From positions 1-41,566 of the IMG/VR virus record IMGVR_UViG_3300017917_002551: a stretch of 41,566 bases of DNA; one strand, 5' to 3'. Below, one piece after another: positions 1 through 6,724 of this stretch. Position numbers and translations under genes: made by a program. The notes below the pieces were generated by a model that was not told where the DNA came from, did no database searches, and saw only the letters and a program-made list of their open reading frames with translations. Source of the DNA: a virus. Every line of letters begins with the position of its first letter. The first letter of the stretch is position 1.

Positions 1-495
1 AATAATCCACGAATTTTTAAATGTCCGCCCTCGCATGTATGCTAGTGGAGCAATCTCTATATATTTTTCTTCTAGCAGACGCAATACCTCTTGTGGTTTA
101 TAATACTCCTCTATAATATCAAAGATGGGTCTAGTCCATGGTTCCATCTTCTGATTTAATGTGCCCGGCAAAAATCCATGTTGCTCGTCATCAACACCTA
201 CTGCGGGTCTAGTAATAACAATTTTAGAACATTCGCCTGTTCTAAATGCTTTTAGTGCGGCCAACACAGCCAGCATAGTTTTGCCTGTGCCTGCCGGGCC
301 TGATGCAAATACTATTAAGCGTTGGGGATTTTGTAAAAGATCTATGTAAGTTTCTTGGTTTAAACTTTTGGGGATTAATTGAATATCACGACGTTGTTTT
401 TGATACGAATCTATCTGTACTACTTGTAATTGTGCTGCTTCGCTACGGCGACGTTTGCTCAAAACTACCTCCTTTAGAAATGGTGGATTTGCCAT
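1..495 (-). CDS. phoH: PhoH-like P-loop ATPase, partial (3' end outside window)
   Basis: This is the only gene on the minus strand and it runs off the left edge. Reading the reverse complement gives a Walker A motif GPAGTGKT (bases about 277-300), then ITRPAVGVDDEQHGFLPG and a segment ending AYMRGRTFKNSWII, which are hallmark PhoH-family blocks. PhoH proteins are cytoplasmic ATPases, often found in marine and freshwater phages; their exact role in infection is unsettled. Two starts are possible: ATG at 495 preceded by AGGAG, or TTG at 462 preceded by a near-perfect AAAGGAGG five bases upstream, which would begin with a basic SKRRR stretch. I list the longer form, but TTG is used elsewhere in this genome and may be the real start. 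Family call is firm, start is not. Confidence 0.9.
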   Translation of the reverse strand, partial: MANPPFLKEVVLSKRRRSEAAQLQVVQIDSYQKQRRDIQLIPKSLNQETYIDLLQNPQRLIVFASGPAGTGKTMLAVLAALKAFRTGECSKIVITRPAVGVDDEQHGFLPGTLNQKMEPWTRPIFDIIEEYYKPQEVLRLLEEKYIEIAPLAYMRGRTFKNSWII

Positions 496-671
496 GGCCC
501 GAGCTCCTACTGCTAGTGGGCTTGGCGTCTTCTTTATCAAGTCCACGCAAATATTTAAGAAATATAAATTAGAGCTAAAACTGTGTGTTTATTAGTATTT
601 TTTTATGCTAAGTATTAGACCGTAGTAATTCATAAGCTACAATTTCTTAATAGAAATCAAATAATTATTAG

Positions 672-678
672 CTAAATA
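672..678 (+). promoter_or_regulatory. Late-promoter-like CTAAATA element
   Basis: CTAAATA ends 22 nt before the ATG at 701, the same placement as similar heptamers before several other genes of the window. It resembles the T4-type late promoter core TATAAATA. The rest of the 205-base divergent gap (496-700) is AT-rich and shows no open reading frame or strong hairpin. No Shine-Dalgarno sequence precedes the 701 start. Confidence 0.4.
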
Positions 679-700
679 ACTAATATTGAAATAAGTTTCT

Positions 701-1282
701 ATGCCAACAAATATTAAAGACGTATTAGAAAATACGAAAACTATATCGCTAACAGACAGCGCAGTTAATACCCTTTTGGACTTTGAGCGTGTAATTGATG
801 AGTTAGATACCTATACATTTGCTAATTGGAAAAAAGGCGAGCTAGTAGTTGGCCCAAAATACGAAAAATATTTCGTTACTTGCACATTTATGTGGCCGTA
901 TAAATTAATGCCCGATCCCAGAGGAGGCGAGCGTTTATTAGAATACGGCTGCGAAGTTAAGTACAAAAAAGATCATTTACAATACCCAGTTAAAGTTAAA
1001 GATCCTAAAGATTTTAAGCCTGGTACCAAAGTTCCTAAGATGAATCGTGTGCCAATTTGGCTAGTAGAAATCATAATGCCTAAGCAGTTAATGCAAGAAA
1101 TTAACCAAGGAAGTGTTGAGCTCGAAGCCGGCAAAGTAGATGCCGAAGATATCGAGCAAAGTTACGAAGAAGGATTAGACGATAACATGTACAAAACCGA
1201 AGCTGAAGCACCAGTTAGTGCTAGCCAAGGTACAGACAATGCACCACAAGGACAACAAAATGCCGGCCCACCACCATTCTAA
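701..1282 (+). CDS. Conserved hypothetical phage protein, 193 aa
   Basis: I do not recognise a named family. The protein starts with an acidic, mixed helical stretch, has an aromatic central segment (TCTFMWPYKLMPDPRGGERL) and ends in an acidic then Gln/Pro-rich low-complexity tail (roughly residues 150-193) that finishes in PPPF. There is no signal peptide or membrane span, so it is probably soluble, in the virion or the cytoplasm. It is the first + strand gene after the divergent phoH and overlaps the next gene by 23 bases, so the pair is likely co-translated. No Shine-Dalgarno motif is visible; a CTAAATA late-promoter-like element lies 22 nt upstream. The ORF is complete and codon use matches its neighbours, so the gene is real; the function is unknown. 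Confidence 0.8.
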   Translation: MPTNIKDVLENTKTISLTDSAVNTLLDFERVIDELDTYTFANWKKGELVVGPKYEKYFVTCTFMWPYKLMPDPRGGERLLEYGCEVKYKKDHLQYPVKVKDPKDFKPGTKVPKMNRVPIWLVEIIMPKQLMQEINQGSVELEAGKVDAEDIEQSYEEGLDDNMYKTEAEAPVSASQGTDNAPQGQQNAGPPPF

Positions 1283-1820
1283 TATTACCGAAGGATTAGA
1301 AGCAAATGATCTAAAACGACTAGTTCATAACGAGCTTCATATTGACGAATATAAAAGTAAGCTAGGCAAAGACGAAGATGTTATTGTTATAAGTTTCAAA
1401 GTTGCTGGTAAAGAACCAGCAGCAGATCTAGTTAATTTTATCGAAAAAGGCTACGGCTGGGTAATTGATGCAGATATCAGTGCCGGCGAATTAGACGATG
1501 GTGATTTTATTGTTTTTGTTGAAGCAGATAGAGAACCTGCCGCAGCTGAAAATATTATTTCTATGCTAGAAGACATTATGCGTCTAACAGACCAAGACTT
1601 AGCGGATTGGCGTTTGCTTACTAGATCTAGTCCCGAAGAACACGAGCTAACAGTAGAAGCTATACAATCATTGGTTCCTCTTTCCACAGAGGATTATCTA
1701 CGAAGATATGGAAACAAAGCACTTGATGAAATGCGGGCGGCGGCTGGTGTTAATGTAACAACCAAAGCACCAAAAAACGACCATACACAATCAATACGTG
1801 CTTTAGCTGGAATACTTTAA
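1260..1820 (+). CDS. Conserved hypothetical phage protein, 186 aa
   Basis: Start chosen at ATG 1260 because AAGGAC lies just upstream; two earlier in-frame ATGs (1218, 1239) would increase the overlap with the previous gene. The protein contains a beta-alpha domain with DVIVISFKVAGKEPAADLV and a Gly-rich turn (EKGYGWVIDADISAGELDDGD, 21 residues at about 62-82 in two parts: EKGYGWVIDAD then ISAGELDDGD), followed by a helical C-terminal half. No signal peptide, no membrane span. It overlaps the 193-aa unknown upstream, with which it likely forms a pair. I recall similar proteins being conserved in T4-like aquatic phages but cannot attach a function. Confidence 0.8.
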   Translation: MPAHHHSNITEGLEANDLKRLVHNELHIDEYKSKLGKDEDVIVISFKVAGKEPAADLVNFIEKGYGWVIDADISAGELDDGDFIVFVEADREPAAAENIISMLEDIMRLTDQDLADWRLLTRSSPEEHELTVEAIQSLVPLSTEDYLRRYGNKALDEMRAAAGVNVTTKAPKNDHTQSIRALAGIL

Positions 1821-1831
1821 TTTAAAATTCA

Positions 1832-2713
1832 ATGTTTGATCTTATTACGGTTGTTTTTCGACCCGAAGTACTATACCTCAAAATTCAAGCCAAATCAATT
1901 GAAAACTATTTCCCCGACGATCAGATAAAAAATATCTACATAATTGTAAATGACAATGATGACGTTGTTGATTTAATAGATAAATCCTGGTACGGAAAAT
2001 ATGCAGATCGTGTGATTGTTTATCCTTATTCAGAGTTTGGATATATAAATCGTGTTGGCGGTTGGGACAATCAACAATTATGTAAAATACTAGCAGCATC
2101 ACGCTCACAATGTGAGTGGAGCATTGTATTAGATGCTAAAACGTTTTTTGTAAAGCCATTTAAAAAAGAATTCTTTATTGATCCAGATAATCGAGCATGC
2201 ACTCACCGATTGCGTCCATTTACTGAATTTGAGTCGGCTGGGGCATTTGTTGAAAAATTCTATAATATTGAATTTGACTATGTAATAGGTCCTGGCGGAG
2301 TTCCATTTATTTTTCATACTCCAACTGTATTATCATTAATAAAAGATACCGAAGTATTATCTAAACAGAATTTCATTGATTTTTTCCTAGATAATGTTTG
2401 CTACCCAAATTTAATTACCGAGTTCTATCTATACTCAGCATATGTAAAATACAAGCACGGAGATATACGAGCCTTGTACAACGATAAGCAACGTTGGGAC
2501 TGTGTAAATATTGCTGAATGGGAAGTTGAGAACTTCGACGAGCTATTCATAAAGATGCAAAAATTTATGGCTCTAACTGTAAGTATAGCATCAAAAGCAT
2601 GGGTTTTGCTTACACCTGAGCAACAAGTTTCGTACCTAGAATTTCTAAGCAAGAAGAATCTGCTTACCGACGTCCAAAATACTCAAAAAAAGCTAAATAC
2701 TGTTATCAATTAA
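1832..2713 (+). CDS. DUF6492-like glycosyltransferase-fold protein
   Basis: The 293-aa protein begins directly with a Rossmann-like strand (MFDLITVVFRPEVLYL) and carries the blocks GGWDNQQLCKILAA and VLDAKTFFVKP, which match the DUF6492 family as I know it. These are GT-A-like proteins whose aspartate-containing strand occupies the place of a DxD sugar-nucleotide site. A role in glycan transfer, to virion proteins, host surface sugar or modified DNA, is inference. No signal peptide is present. The stop codon is buried in an 11-bp perfect hairpin with a U-run (2695-2723), so transcription may end here. No Shine-Dalgarno motif is seen before the start, 11 bases after the previous stop. Confidence 0.65.
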   Translation: MFDLITVVFRPEVLYLKIQAKSIENYFPDDQIKNIYIIVNDNDDVVDLIDKSWYGKYADRVIVYPYSEFGYINRVGGWDNQQLCKILAASRSQCEWSIVLDAKTFFVKPFKKEFFIDPDNRACTHRLRPFTEFESAGAFVEKFYNIEFDYVIGPGGVPFIFHTPTVLSLIKDTEVLSKQNFIDFFLDNVCYPNLITEFYLYSAYVKYKHGDIRALYNDKQRWDCVNIAEWEVENFDELFIKMQKFMALTVSIASKAWVLLTPEQQVSYLEFLSKKNLLTDVQNTQKKLNTVIN

Positions 2714-2723
2714 CAGTATTTTT
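2695..2723 (+). terminator. Perfect 11-bp hairpin with U-run, terminator or lysis-gene attenuator
   Basis: AAATACTGTTA (2695-2705) pairs perfectly with TAACAGTATTT (2711-2721) around a 5-base loop, and the second arm runs into TTTTT. It spans the stop codon of the upstream gene (TAA 2711-2713) and ends exactly where the i-spanin ATG (2724) begins. The stem is AT-rich, so it would be a moderate intrinsic terminator; it also covers the space where a ribosome binding site would sit. Confidence 0.6.
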
Positions 2724-3209
2724 ATGTGGCTTTTACATTTATTACCTGATAGTTTAATACTCTTCTTTACCTACTGCATGATAGGTGCAGGTGTAATTGG
2801 CTTGCTAGTTAGCTGGTTTATTACTTTTATTCCCTTTATCAATATCTATAGGAAATGGATACAGATTGCTAGTATCTTGTTGCTAGTCAGCGGCATTTAC
2901 TGGTACGGCGGTTATACAGTAGAAAAAATATGGCGTGATGAAGTAGCTAAGTTAGAAGAAAAAGTGCAGGCCGCTGAAGCAAAGAGCGAAAAAACAAATA
3001 CTGTCATTAAAACTATATATAAAGATCGCGTTAAAGTTGTAAAACAAGACGTGGTTGTAGTTAAAGAAAAAATTAAAGAAGTAGAAAAACTAATAGACAA
3101 AGAATGCACAGTTTCGCCTGAAGCTATTAATATTTTAAATTCAGCAGCTAAACCTCGAAAAGGTACAGTTGAAGTTGGGCCATTGACACCCGCAGGAGAT
3201 AAGAATTGA
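2724..3209 (+). CDS. Inner-membrane spanin (Rz-like)
   Basis: The 161-aa protein has two hydrophobic segments near the N-terminus (about residues 10-36 and 46-64), then a long charged coiled coil (about 70-127, rich in Lys, Glu and Val heptads). It is followed, with a 4-base overlap, by a small lipoprotein gene: the classic i-spanin/o-spanin layout. Typical Rz proteins have a single N-terminal membrane anchor; a second segment is a deviation, and a later start (ATG at 2778) would leave essentially the second one. Spanins fuse inner and outer membrane at the last step of lysis in Gram-negative hosts. There is no Shine-Dalgarno sequence; the start abuts the hairpin at 2695-2723. The call rests on architecture and context, not on sequence identity. 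Confidence 0.7.
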   Translation: MWLLHLLPDSLILFFTYCMIGAGVIGLLVSWFITFIPFINIYRKWIQIASILLLVSGIYWYGGYTVEKIWRDEVAKLEEKVQAAEAKSEKTNTVIKTIYKDRVKVVKQDVVVVKEKIKEVEKLIDKECTVSPEAINILNSAAKPRKGTVEVGPLTPAGDKN

Positions 3210-3472
3210 AATACGTATTAATACTTTCTTTATTACTTGCAGGATGTTCGACTACTGTTCCTGTTAAACATCGATTCCCCAACGTGCCAGAAGAGCTGAA
3301 ACAAGAGTGTCCTGATTTAAAAGAGGTCACCGAAGGAACTACAAAACTAAGCGAAGTTCTAGGTGTAGTAACTGAAAACTACGGACAGTATAAAGAGTGC
3401 CAGATTCGTGTTGATATGTGGAACGATTGGTACGAAAAACAAAAAAAGATATTTGACGAAGCATACAAATAA
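3206..3472 (+). CDS. Outer-membrane spanin lipoprotein (Rz1-like)
   Basis: The 88-aa product opens with a lipoprotein signal, MKYVLILSLLLAGCSTT, with lipobox LAGC, so it is predicted to be lipidated at Cys14 and carried to the outer membrane. The mature part is short, has one proline-containing stretch near the N-terminus and two further cysteines (in EECPD-like and KECQ contexts), and ends in a charged helix. Overlap with the i-spanin (ATGA-type junction at 3206-3209) and the endolysin two genes later support an o-spanin role. Family sequences diverge quickly, so context carries the call. Confidence 0.7.
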   Translation: MKYVLILSLLLAGCSTTVPVKHRFPNVPEELKQECPDLKEVTEGTTKLSEVLGVVTENYGQYKECQIRVDMWNDWYEKQKKIFDEAYK

Positions 3473-3483
3473 AGGAGCACACA

Positions 3484-4005
3484 ATGTCAGAAGTTCATGA
3501 AGCCATTAAAGAAAGAACAGGTTGGATTATTACTTTCCTTGCTGCCTTTCTTGCTATCACCTCGCTATTAGACGGAGGAAATTCTTCCGACATTCTAAAC
3601 AAGACCATTGAAGCCAATAATTTATGGTCTTTCTACCAAGCTAAGAGTGTTAAAGGTTCTATCGCCGAATTAGCCTACGAAAATGCTGTTGAAAGACACG
3701 ATCGAGCAAAAGCCGACAAACTAAAAGCCAAGATTGAACGTTACGAATCAGATCCGGCCACAGGAGAAGGTAAAAAAGAACTAATGGCACGAGCCCGAAC
3801 TATTGAAGCAGAAAGAGCAGTTGCTGAGCAACGCAGCCCTTGGTACACTTATTCAAATGCATTTTATCAAATTGCAATTGTTATATTAGCAGCATCTATG
3901 CTGACCTACAGTAGAAAAATGTATTGGATAGGAATTGGACTTGGCGGTATCGCAATATTGCTAATGACACAGGGTGCCTTTTTATGGTTACCATTTAACT
4001 TATAG
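3484..4005 (+). CDS. DUF4337-like membrane protein in the lysis block
   Basis: The 173-aa protein has one N-terminal membrane segment (about residues 13-29), a charged helical middle (about 55-115, rich in Ala, Lys and Glu) and two C-terminal membrane segments (about 126-143 and 147-168). This topology and the YDNAVERHDRA-like middle resemble bacterial DUF4337 proteins. A good AAAGGAG precedes the ATG. Its position between spanins and endolysin makes a holin or lysis-timing role possible, but classic holins are smaller and lack a long charged loop, so this is inference only. Confidence 0.65.
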   Translation: MSEVHEAIKERTGWIITFLAAFLAITSLLDGGNSSDILNKTIEANNLWSFYQAKSVKGSIAELAYENAVERHDRAKADKLKAKIERYESDPATGEGKKELMARARTIEAERAVAEQRSPWYTYSNAFYQIAIVILAASMLTYSRKMYWIGIGLGGIAILLMTQGAFLWLPFNL

Positions 4006-4016
4006 GAAAATAAAAT

Positions 4017-4634
4017 ATGGAATTAACTAAAGATCAATTAAAACAATTATTACCAAAAAACCCATATATTGACCATTGGCATCGCGCACTAAGTCAATTA
4101 TTGCCGGATTACGAAATTAATACTCCGCAACGTATTGCTGCATTTATGGCGCAATGTGCTCATGAGTCGGGTGGATTTATTTTCTTGACAGAAAATTTAA
4201 ATTATAAGGCAGAAAGCCTTATGAAGGTTTTTCCAAAATATTTTCCGGACATGAGTTTGGCCAAACAGTACGAAAAGAAGCCAGAAAAAATTGCTAACAG
4301 AGTCTATGCTAATCGTATGGGCAATGGTGACGAAGCAAGCGGAGATGGCTTTAAGTATCGCGGTCGCGGCTTAATTCAATTAACTGGTAAAACAAACTAT
4401 TCATGGTTTGCAGCATCTCTAGAAATTAGTCCAGAAGAAGCAGCCGAATACACACAAACATTTGAAGGTGCTGCACAATCAGCATGCTGGTTCTGGGAAA
4501 CAAATAAGCTAAACAAAGAAGCAGATGCAGGTGATATCAAATTGATGACTAAGAAAATCAACGGCGGATATATCGGCCTAGATGATCGTATTAAACACTA
4601 CAACCATGCTCTGCATGTATTAGGAGTACATTAA
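4017..4634 (+). CDS. GH19 (chitinase-class) endolysin
   Basis: The 205-aa protein matches the short phage GH19 glycosidase form: AAFMAQCAHESGGF with Glu50 as probable catalytic acid, LTENLNYKAESL with Glu59 as second carboxylate candidate, then YANRMGNGDEASGDG and the family block YRGRGLIQLTGKTNY (about 114-128). In phages these enzymes cut the glycan strand of peptidoglycan. There is no signal peptide or SAR-like anchor, so it needs a holin to reach the periplasm; candidates are the adjacent small membrane proteins. Length is normal for a stand-alone catalytic domain without a cell-wall binding module. The stop overlaps the next start by one base. Confidence 0.9.
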   Translation: MELTKDQLKQLLPKNPYIDHWHRALSQLLPDYEINTPQRIAAFMAQCAHESGGFIFLTENLNYKAESLMKVFPKYFPDMSLAKQYEKKPEKIANRVYANRMGNGDEASGDGFKYRGRGLIQLTGKTNYSWFAASLEISPEEAAEYTQTFEGAAQSACWFWETNKLNKEADAGDIKLMTKKINGGYIGLDDRIKHYNHALHVLGVH

Positions 4635-4876
4635 TGAAATATTTTATTGTTCTGGCATTATCGCTGTTTTTGCTAGGCTGCGAAGAACGGTATCGATACC
4701 CTTGTCAGGATCCTGAAAACTGGGACACAAAAGAATGTAAAAAACCGTTCTGTAGTGCAAATGGTACATGCCCTGAAGATTTAACTCCTTACGAAAAAGA
4801 TAAAGTAGGAGGCACTCCAGGAAATTCAAACTTACAGCCTGCCCCGCAGGCACCAAAAAAAGGAGATTGTAAATGA
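4634..4876 (+). CDS. Small Cys-rich lipoprotein
   Basis: The 80-aa product begins MKYFIVLALSLFLLGCEERY with lipobox LLGC (Cys16). The mature part holds four or five more cysteines in the first half (PCQDP, KECKKPFC, GTCPED), then a Pro/Gly/Asn-rich tail. It is likely exported, lipidated and disulfide-bonded in the periplasm. It is one base overlapped with the endolysin and four bases with the next gene. A second lipoprotein in a lysis cassette is unusual; it may be an alternative o-spanin or a superinfection-exclusion-type protein. I cannot decide. Confidence 0.7.
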   Translation: MKYFIVLALSLFLLGCEERYRYPCQDPENWDTKECKKPFCSANGTCPEDLTPYEKDKVGGTPGNSNLQPAPQAPKKGDCK

Positions 4877-5364
4877 TTAACGAGTTATGGTCGGGTGAAA
4901 GATATACCACAGAAGAATTAAATGCTAGATTAAAATTCTTTATTGGTATCGTGTTAGGTTGTACATTATTTGGTATTGTGTTTGTTGTTCTATACAGCCT
5001 TATTTTTGTTACACAGCCAATGAATGGAATGAGTCCAGTGGATAACAAGTTCTTTGAGCTTATTATTCCCATTGCTACATTCTTGACCGGTACGTTATCT
5101 GGTATTATGTTAGCCGGTGACGATAAGGAATTAAGAGCTAAAGCACTAGAAGCAGCTAACAAGCCTTATACTCCCCCACCACCACCTCCACCAGCTCCAG
5201 TAAGCAGCGGCTTTGGGGGCTCACCATTGGGTGGCAATACTATGAGCGCCGCTCCTAGTTCTTTTGGTGGTTTAGGTGATCTAGGAATGCCAATGGTGGC
5301 AACCGTTGCAGCTGGCTTTGGCGGTAAAGAAGCTCCAGCACAACCAGCTCATCCGGAAATATGA
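4873..5364 (+). CDS. Two-span membrane protein with Pro/Gly-rich tail
   Basis: The 163-aa protein has membrane segments at about residues 21-46 and 60-81, joined by a short loop, followed by a cytoplasmic-type tail with a run of prolines near 101-108 and Gly/Ser/Ala-rich low complexity to the end. The hairpin topology fits class II holins, but the long tail does not. Four-base overlaps on both sides place it firmly in the lysis operon. No named family recognised. Confidence 0.7.
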   Translation: MINELWSGERYTTEELNARLKFFIGIVLGCTLFGIVFVVLYSLIFVTQPMNGMSPVDNKFFELIIPIATFLTGTLSGIMLAGDDKELRAKALEAANKPYTPPPPPPPAPVSSGFGGSPLGGNTMSAAPSSFGGLGDLGMPMVATVAAGFGGKEAPAQPAHPEI

Positions 5365-5591
5365 TACAATTTATTGTAAAAATGCTTTCCGGGGAAAGCG
5401 AAACTAATCCTAGCAGCAAGAGAGTCATTACATTTTTGGCTTTCTTGTTAATAGCTGTAGCGTTCTTTGCGGAATTATTTTTTGAAAAGAAAGTAAGTCC
5501 GCAAACATTTGACGCAATAAGCTATATAGTATTAGGGGGATTGGGATTTACAGCATCAGAAAAATTTTCTAAAAAGGATACAACAAAATGA
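5361..5591 (+). CDS. Small two-span membrane protein, holin candidate
   Basis: The 76-aa protein has a short N-terminal part, membrane segments at about residues 21-41 and 49-65, and a charged Lys-rich C-terminus (SEKFSKKDTTK). Size, hairpin topology and basic tail match class II holins, which form membrane lesions that release the endolysin. It sits four genes after the spanins and two after the endolysin with 4-base overlaps. Best holin candidate of the block, by architecture only. Confidence 0.6.
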   Translation: MIQFIVKMLSGESETNPSSKRVITFLAFLLIAVAFFAELFFEKKVSPQTFDAISYIVLGGLGFTASEKFSKKDTTK

Positions 5592-5779
5592 AAAAACTAC
5601 TAGCACTTGCATTAATCGCAATGATGCCACTGGCATTCGCAGCAGAGGAGAAAAAAGTTTGCGTTAAAGAAATGGACGCTAAAACTAAAAAAGAAAAAGA
5701 AGTTTGCAAAACAATTAAGGTTCATAAGAAATTAGAAGGAACCAAAATTGAAGATGCAAAAAAAGACGCAAAGAAGTAA
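5588..5779 (+). CDS. Small exported Lys-rich protein
   Basis: The 63-aa product begins with a clear Sec signal, MKKLLALALIAMMPLAFAAE, with a likely signal peptidase I cut after AFA (about residue 18). The mature part of about 45 residues is very rich in Lys and Glu and has two Cys in KVCVKEM and EVCKTIK contexts that could form a disulfide. It is the last gene before the terminator at 5798-5835. No family recognised; a periplasmic role is inferred from the signal. Confidence 0.7.
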   Translation: MKKLLALALIAMMPLAFAAEEKKVCVKEMDAKTKKEKEVCKTIKVHKKLEGTKIEDAKKDAKK

Positions 5780-5797
5780 TTGTAATTAAATTATAAC

Positions 5798-5835
5798 AAC
5801 GGTCAATGCTCTAAAGTATTGACCGTTTTCTTTTT
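5798..5835 (+). terminator. Rho-independent terminator closing the lysis block
   Basis: AACGGTCAAT (5798-5807) pairs perfectly with ATTGACCGTT (5818-5827) around a 10-base loop and is followed by TTCTTTTT. This is a textbook intrinsic terminator 18 bases after the last stop of the lysis operon. Confidence 0.88.
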
Positions 5836-5847
5836 GTATTGTATAAT
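5819..5847 (+). promoter_or_regulatory. Sigma70-type promoter inside the terminator, leaderless dnaJ start
   Basis: TTGACC (5819-5824) is followed by exactly 17 bases and TATAAT (5842-5847), a near-consensus host promoter. The -35 box lies inside the right arm of the terminator stem. Only 8 bases separate the -10 box from the ATG at 5856, so the expected transcript would begin within a base or two of the start codon. Confidence 0.7.
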
Positions 5848-5855
5848 ACTAGTCT

Positions 5856-6722
5856 ATGACCCATTACGCAACACTAGGCGTATCCGAATCTGCTAGTCAG
5901 GACGAAATAAAAAAAGCATACCGAAAACTGGCTATGCAGCATCATCCTGACAAAGGTGGTGATACTAATAAGTTCCAAGAAATTCAAAGTGCATACGATG
6001 TCATTGGCGACGAACAACGTCGCTCTCAGTACGATGCTGAACGTCGGGGCGGTGTCAGATTTAATTTTAACGGGCAGGATTTCGATGGAGGTATGCCCGG
6101 GGGCATGGAGGATATCCTACGCAATTTTGGATTTGCTTTTGGCCCAGGATTTGCTGCCGGTGGCGGCGGTGATCCATTTGGCGGATTTAGGCAACCAAGA
6201 CGTAACAAAGATATTCAAGTTGATATAGCAGTACCGTTATCAAGCACACTAAATGATCAGCAAAAAACAATTAGTATTCAAACCACTAACGGTGGCCGGC
6301 AAACTGTTGAAGTACAAATACCCAAAGGCGTCCGTCCTAATACTACAGTAAAATATCCAGGACTAGGCGACAACTTTTTTGAAAGTCTTGCCCGCGGAGA
6401 TCTTTTTGTGCGTGTGCATGTGGAAAATGATACTAAATTTCAAATTGATAATTTAGACTTAATATTAACAGCCGAAATAGATTGTGTTCGTGCAATGGTA
6501 GGCGATCATATAACCGTACAAGGATTAGACGGGAAACACTTTGAATTAACTATCCCAGCCGGAACACAACCTGGTACTAAATTTCGAATTGCTAATCAGG
6601 GACTTTATGCAATGAACCAAAATGTTAGGGGATCGTTGTTAGTCTCTGTTAAAATAAACGTTCCAGTTCAGTTATCAAGCGAACAAAAACAAACTCTTAA
6701 AGATCTATTTTTCATTCAATAA
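5856..6722 (+). CDS. DnaJ/CbpA-like J-domain co-chaperone
   Basis: The 288-aa protein has an N-terminal J domain with helix II KKAYRKLAMQHHPDKGG and the HPD motif at residues 30-32, which stimulates DnaK ATP hydrolysis. A Gly/Phe-rich linker follows (about 75-115), then a two-lobed C-terminal substrate-binding region with VDIAVPLSSTL and IPKGVRPNT blocks. The Cys-rich zinc finger of DnaJ is absent, so it is the CbpA (class B) type, at normal length. It would work with the host DnaK. No Shine-Dalgarno sequence precedes the ATG and the promoter at 5819-5847 predicts a nearly leaderless mRNA. The clpA-like gene follows two bases after the stop, so the two are probably one chaperone operon. Confidence 0.9.
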   Translation: MTHYATLGVSESASQDEIKKAYRKLAMQHHPDKGGDTNKFQEIQSAYDVIGDEQRRSQYDAERRGGVRFNFNGQDFDGGMPGGMEDILRNFGFAFGPGFAAGGGGDPFGGFRQPRRNKDIQVDIAVPLSSTLNDQQKTISIQTTNGGRQTVEVQIPKGVRPNTTVKYPGLGDNFFESLARGDLFVRVHVENDTKFQIDNLDLILTAEIDCVRAMVGDHITVQGLDGKHFELTIPAGTQPGTKFRIANQGLYAMNQNVRGSLLVSVKINVPVQLSSEQKQTLKDLFFIQ

Positions 6723-6724
6723 AT

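Noticed and set aside
161-572. Two short + strand frames at the left edge
   Set aside because: They are shadows of the PhoH gene on the minus strand.
4644-5162. 172-aa minus-strand open frame
   Set aside because: Overlaps two well-supported + strand genes (lipoprotein and membrane protein) and has no start signal or domain.
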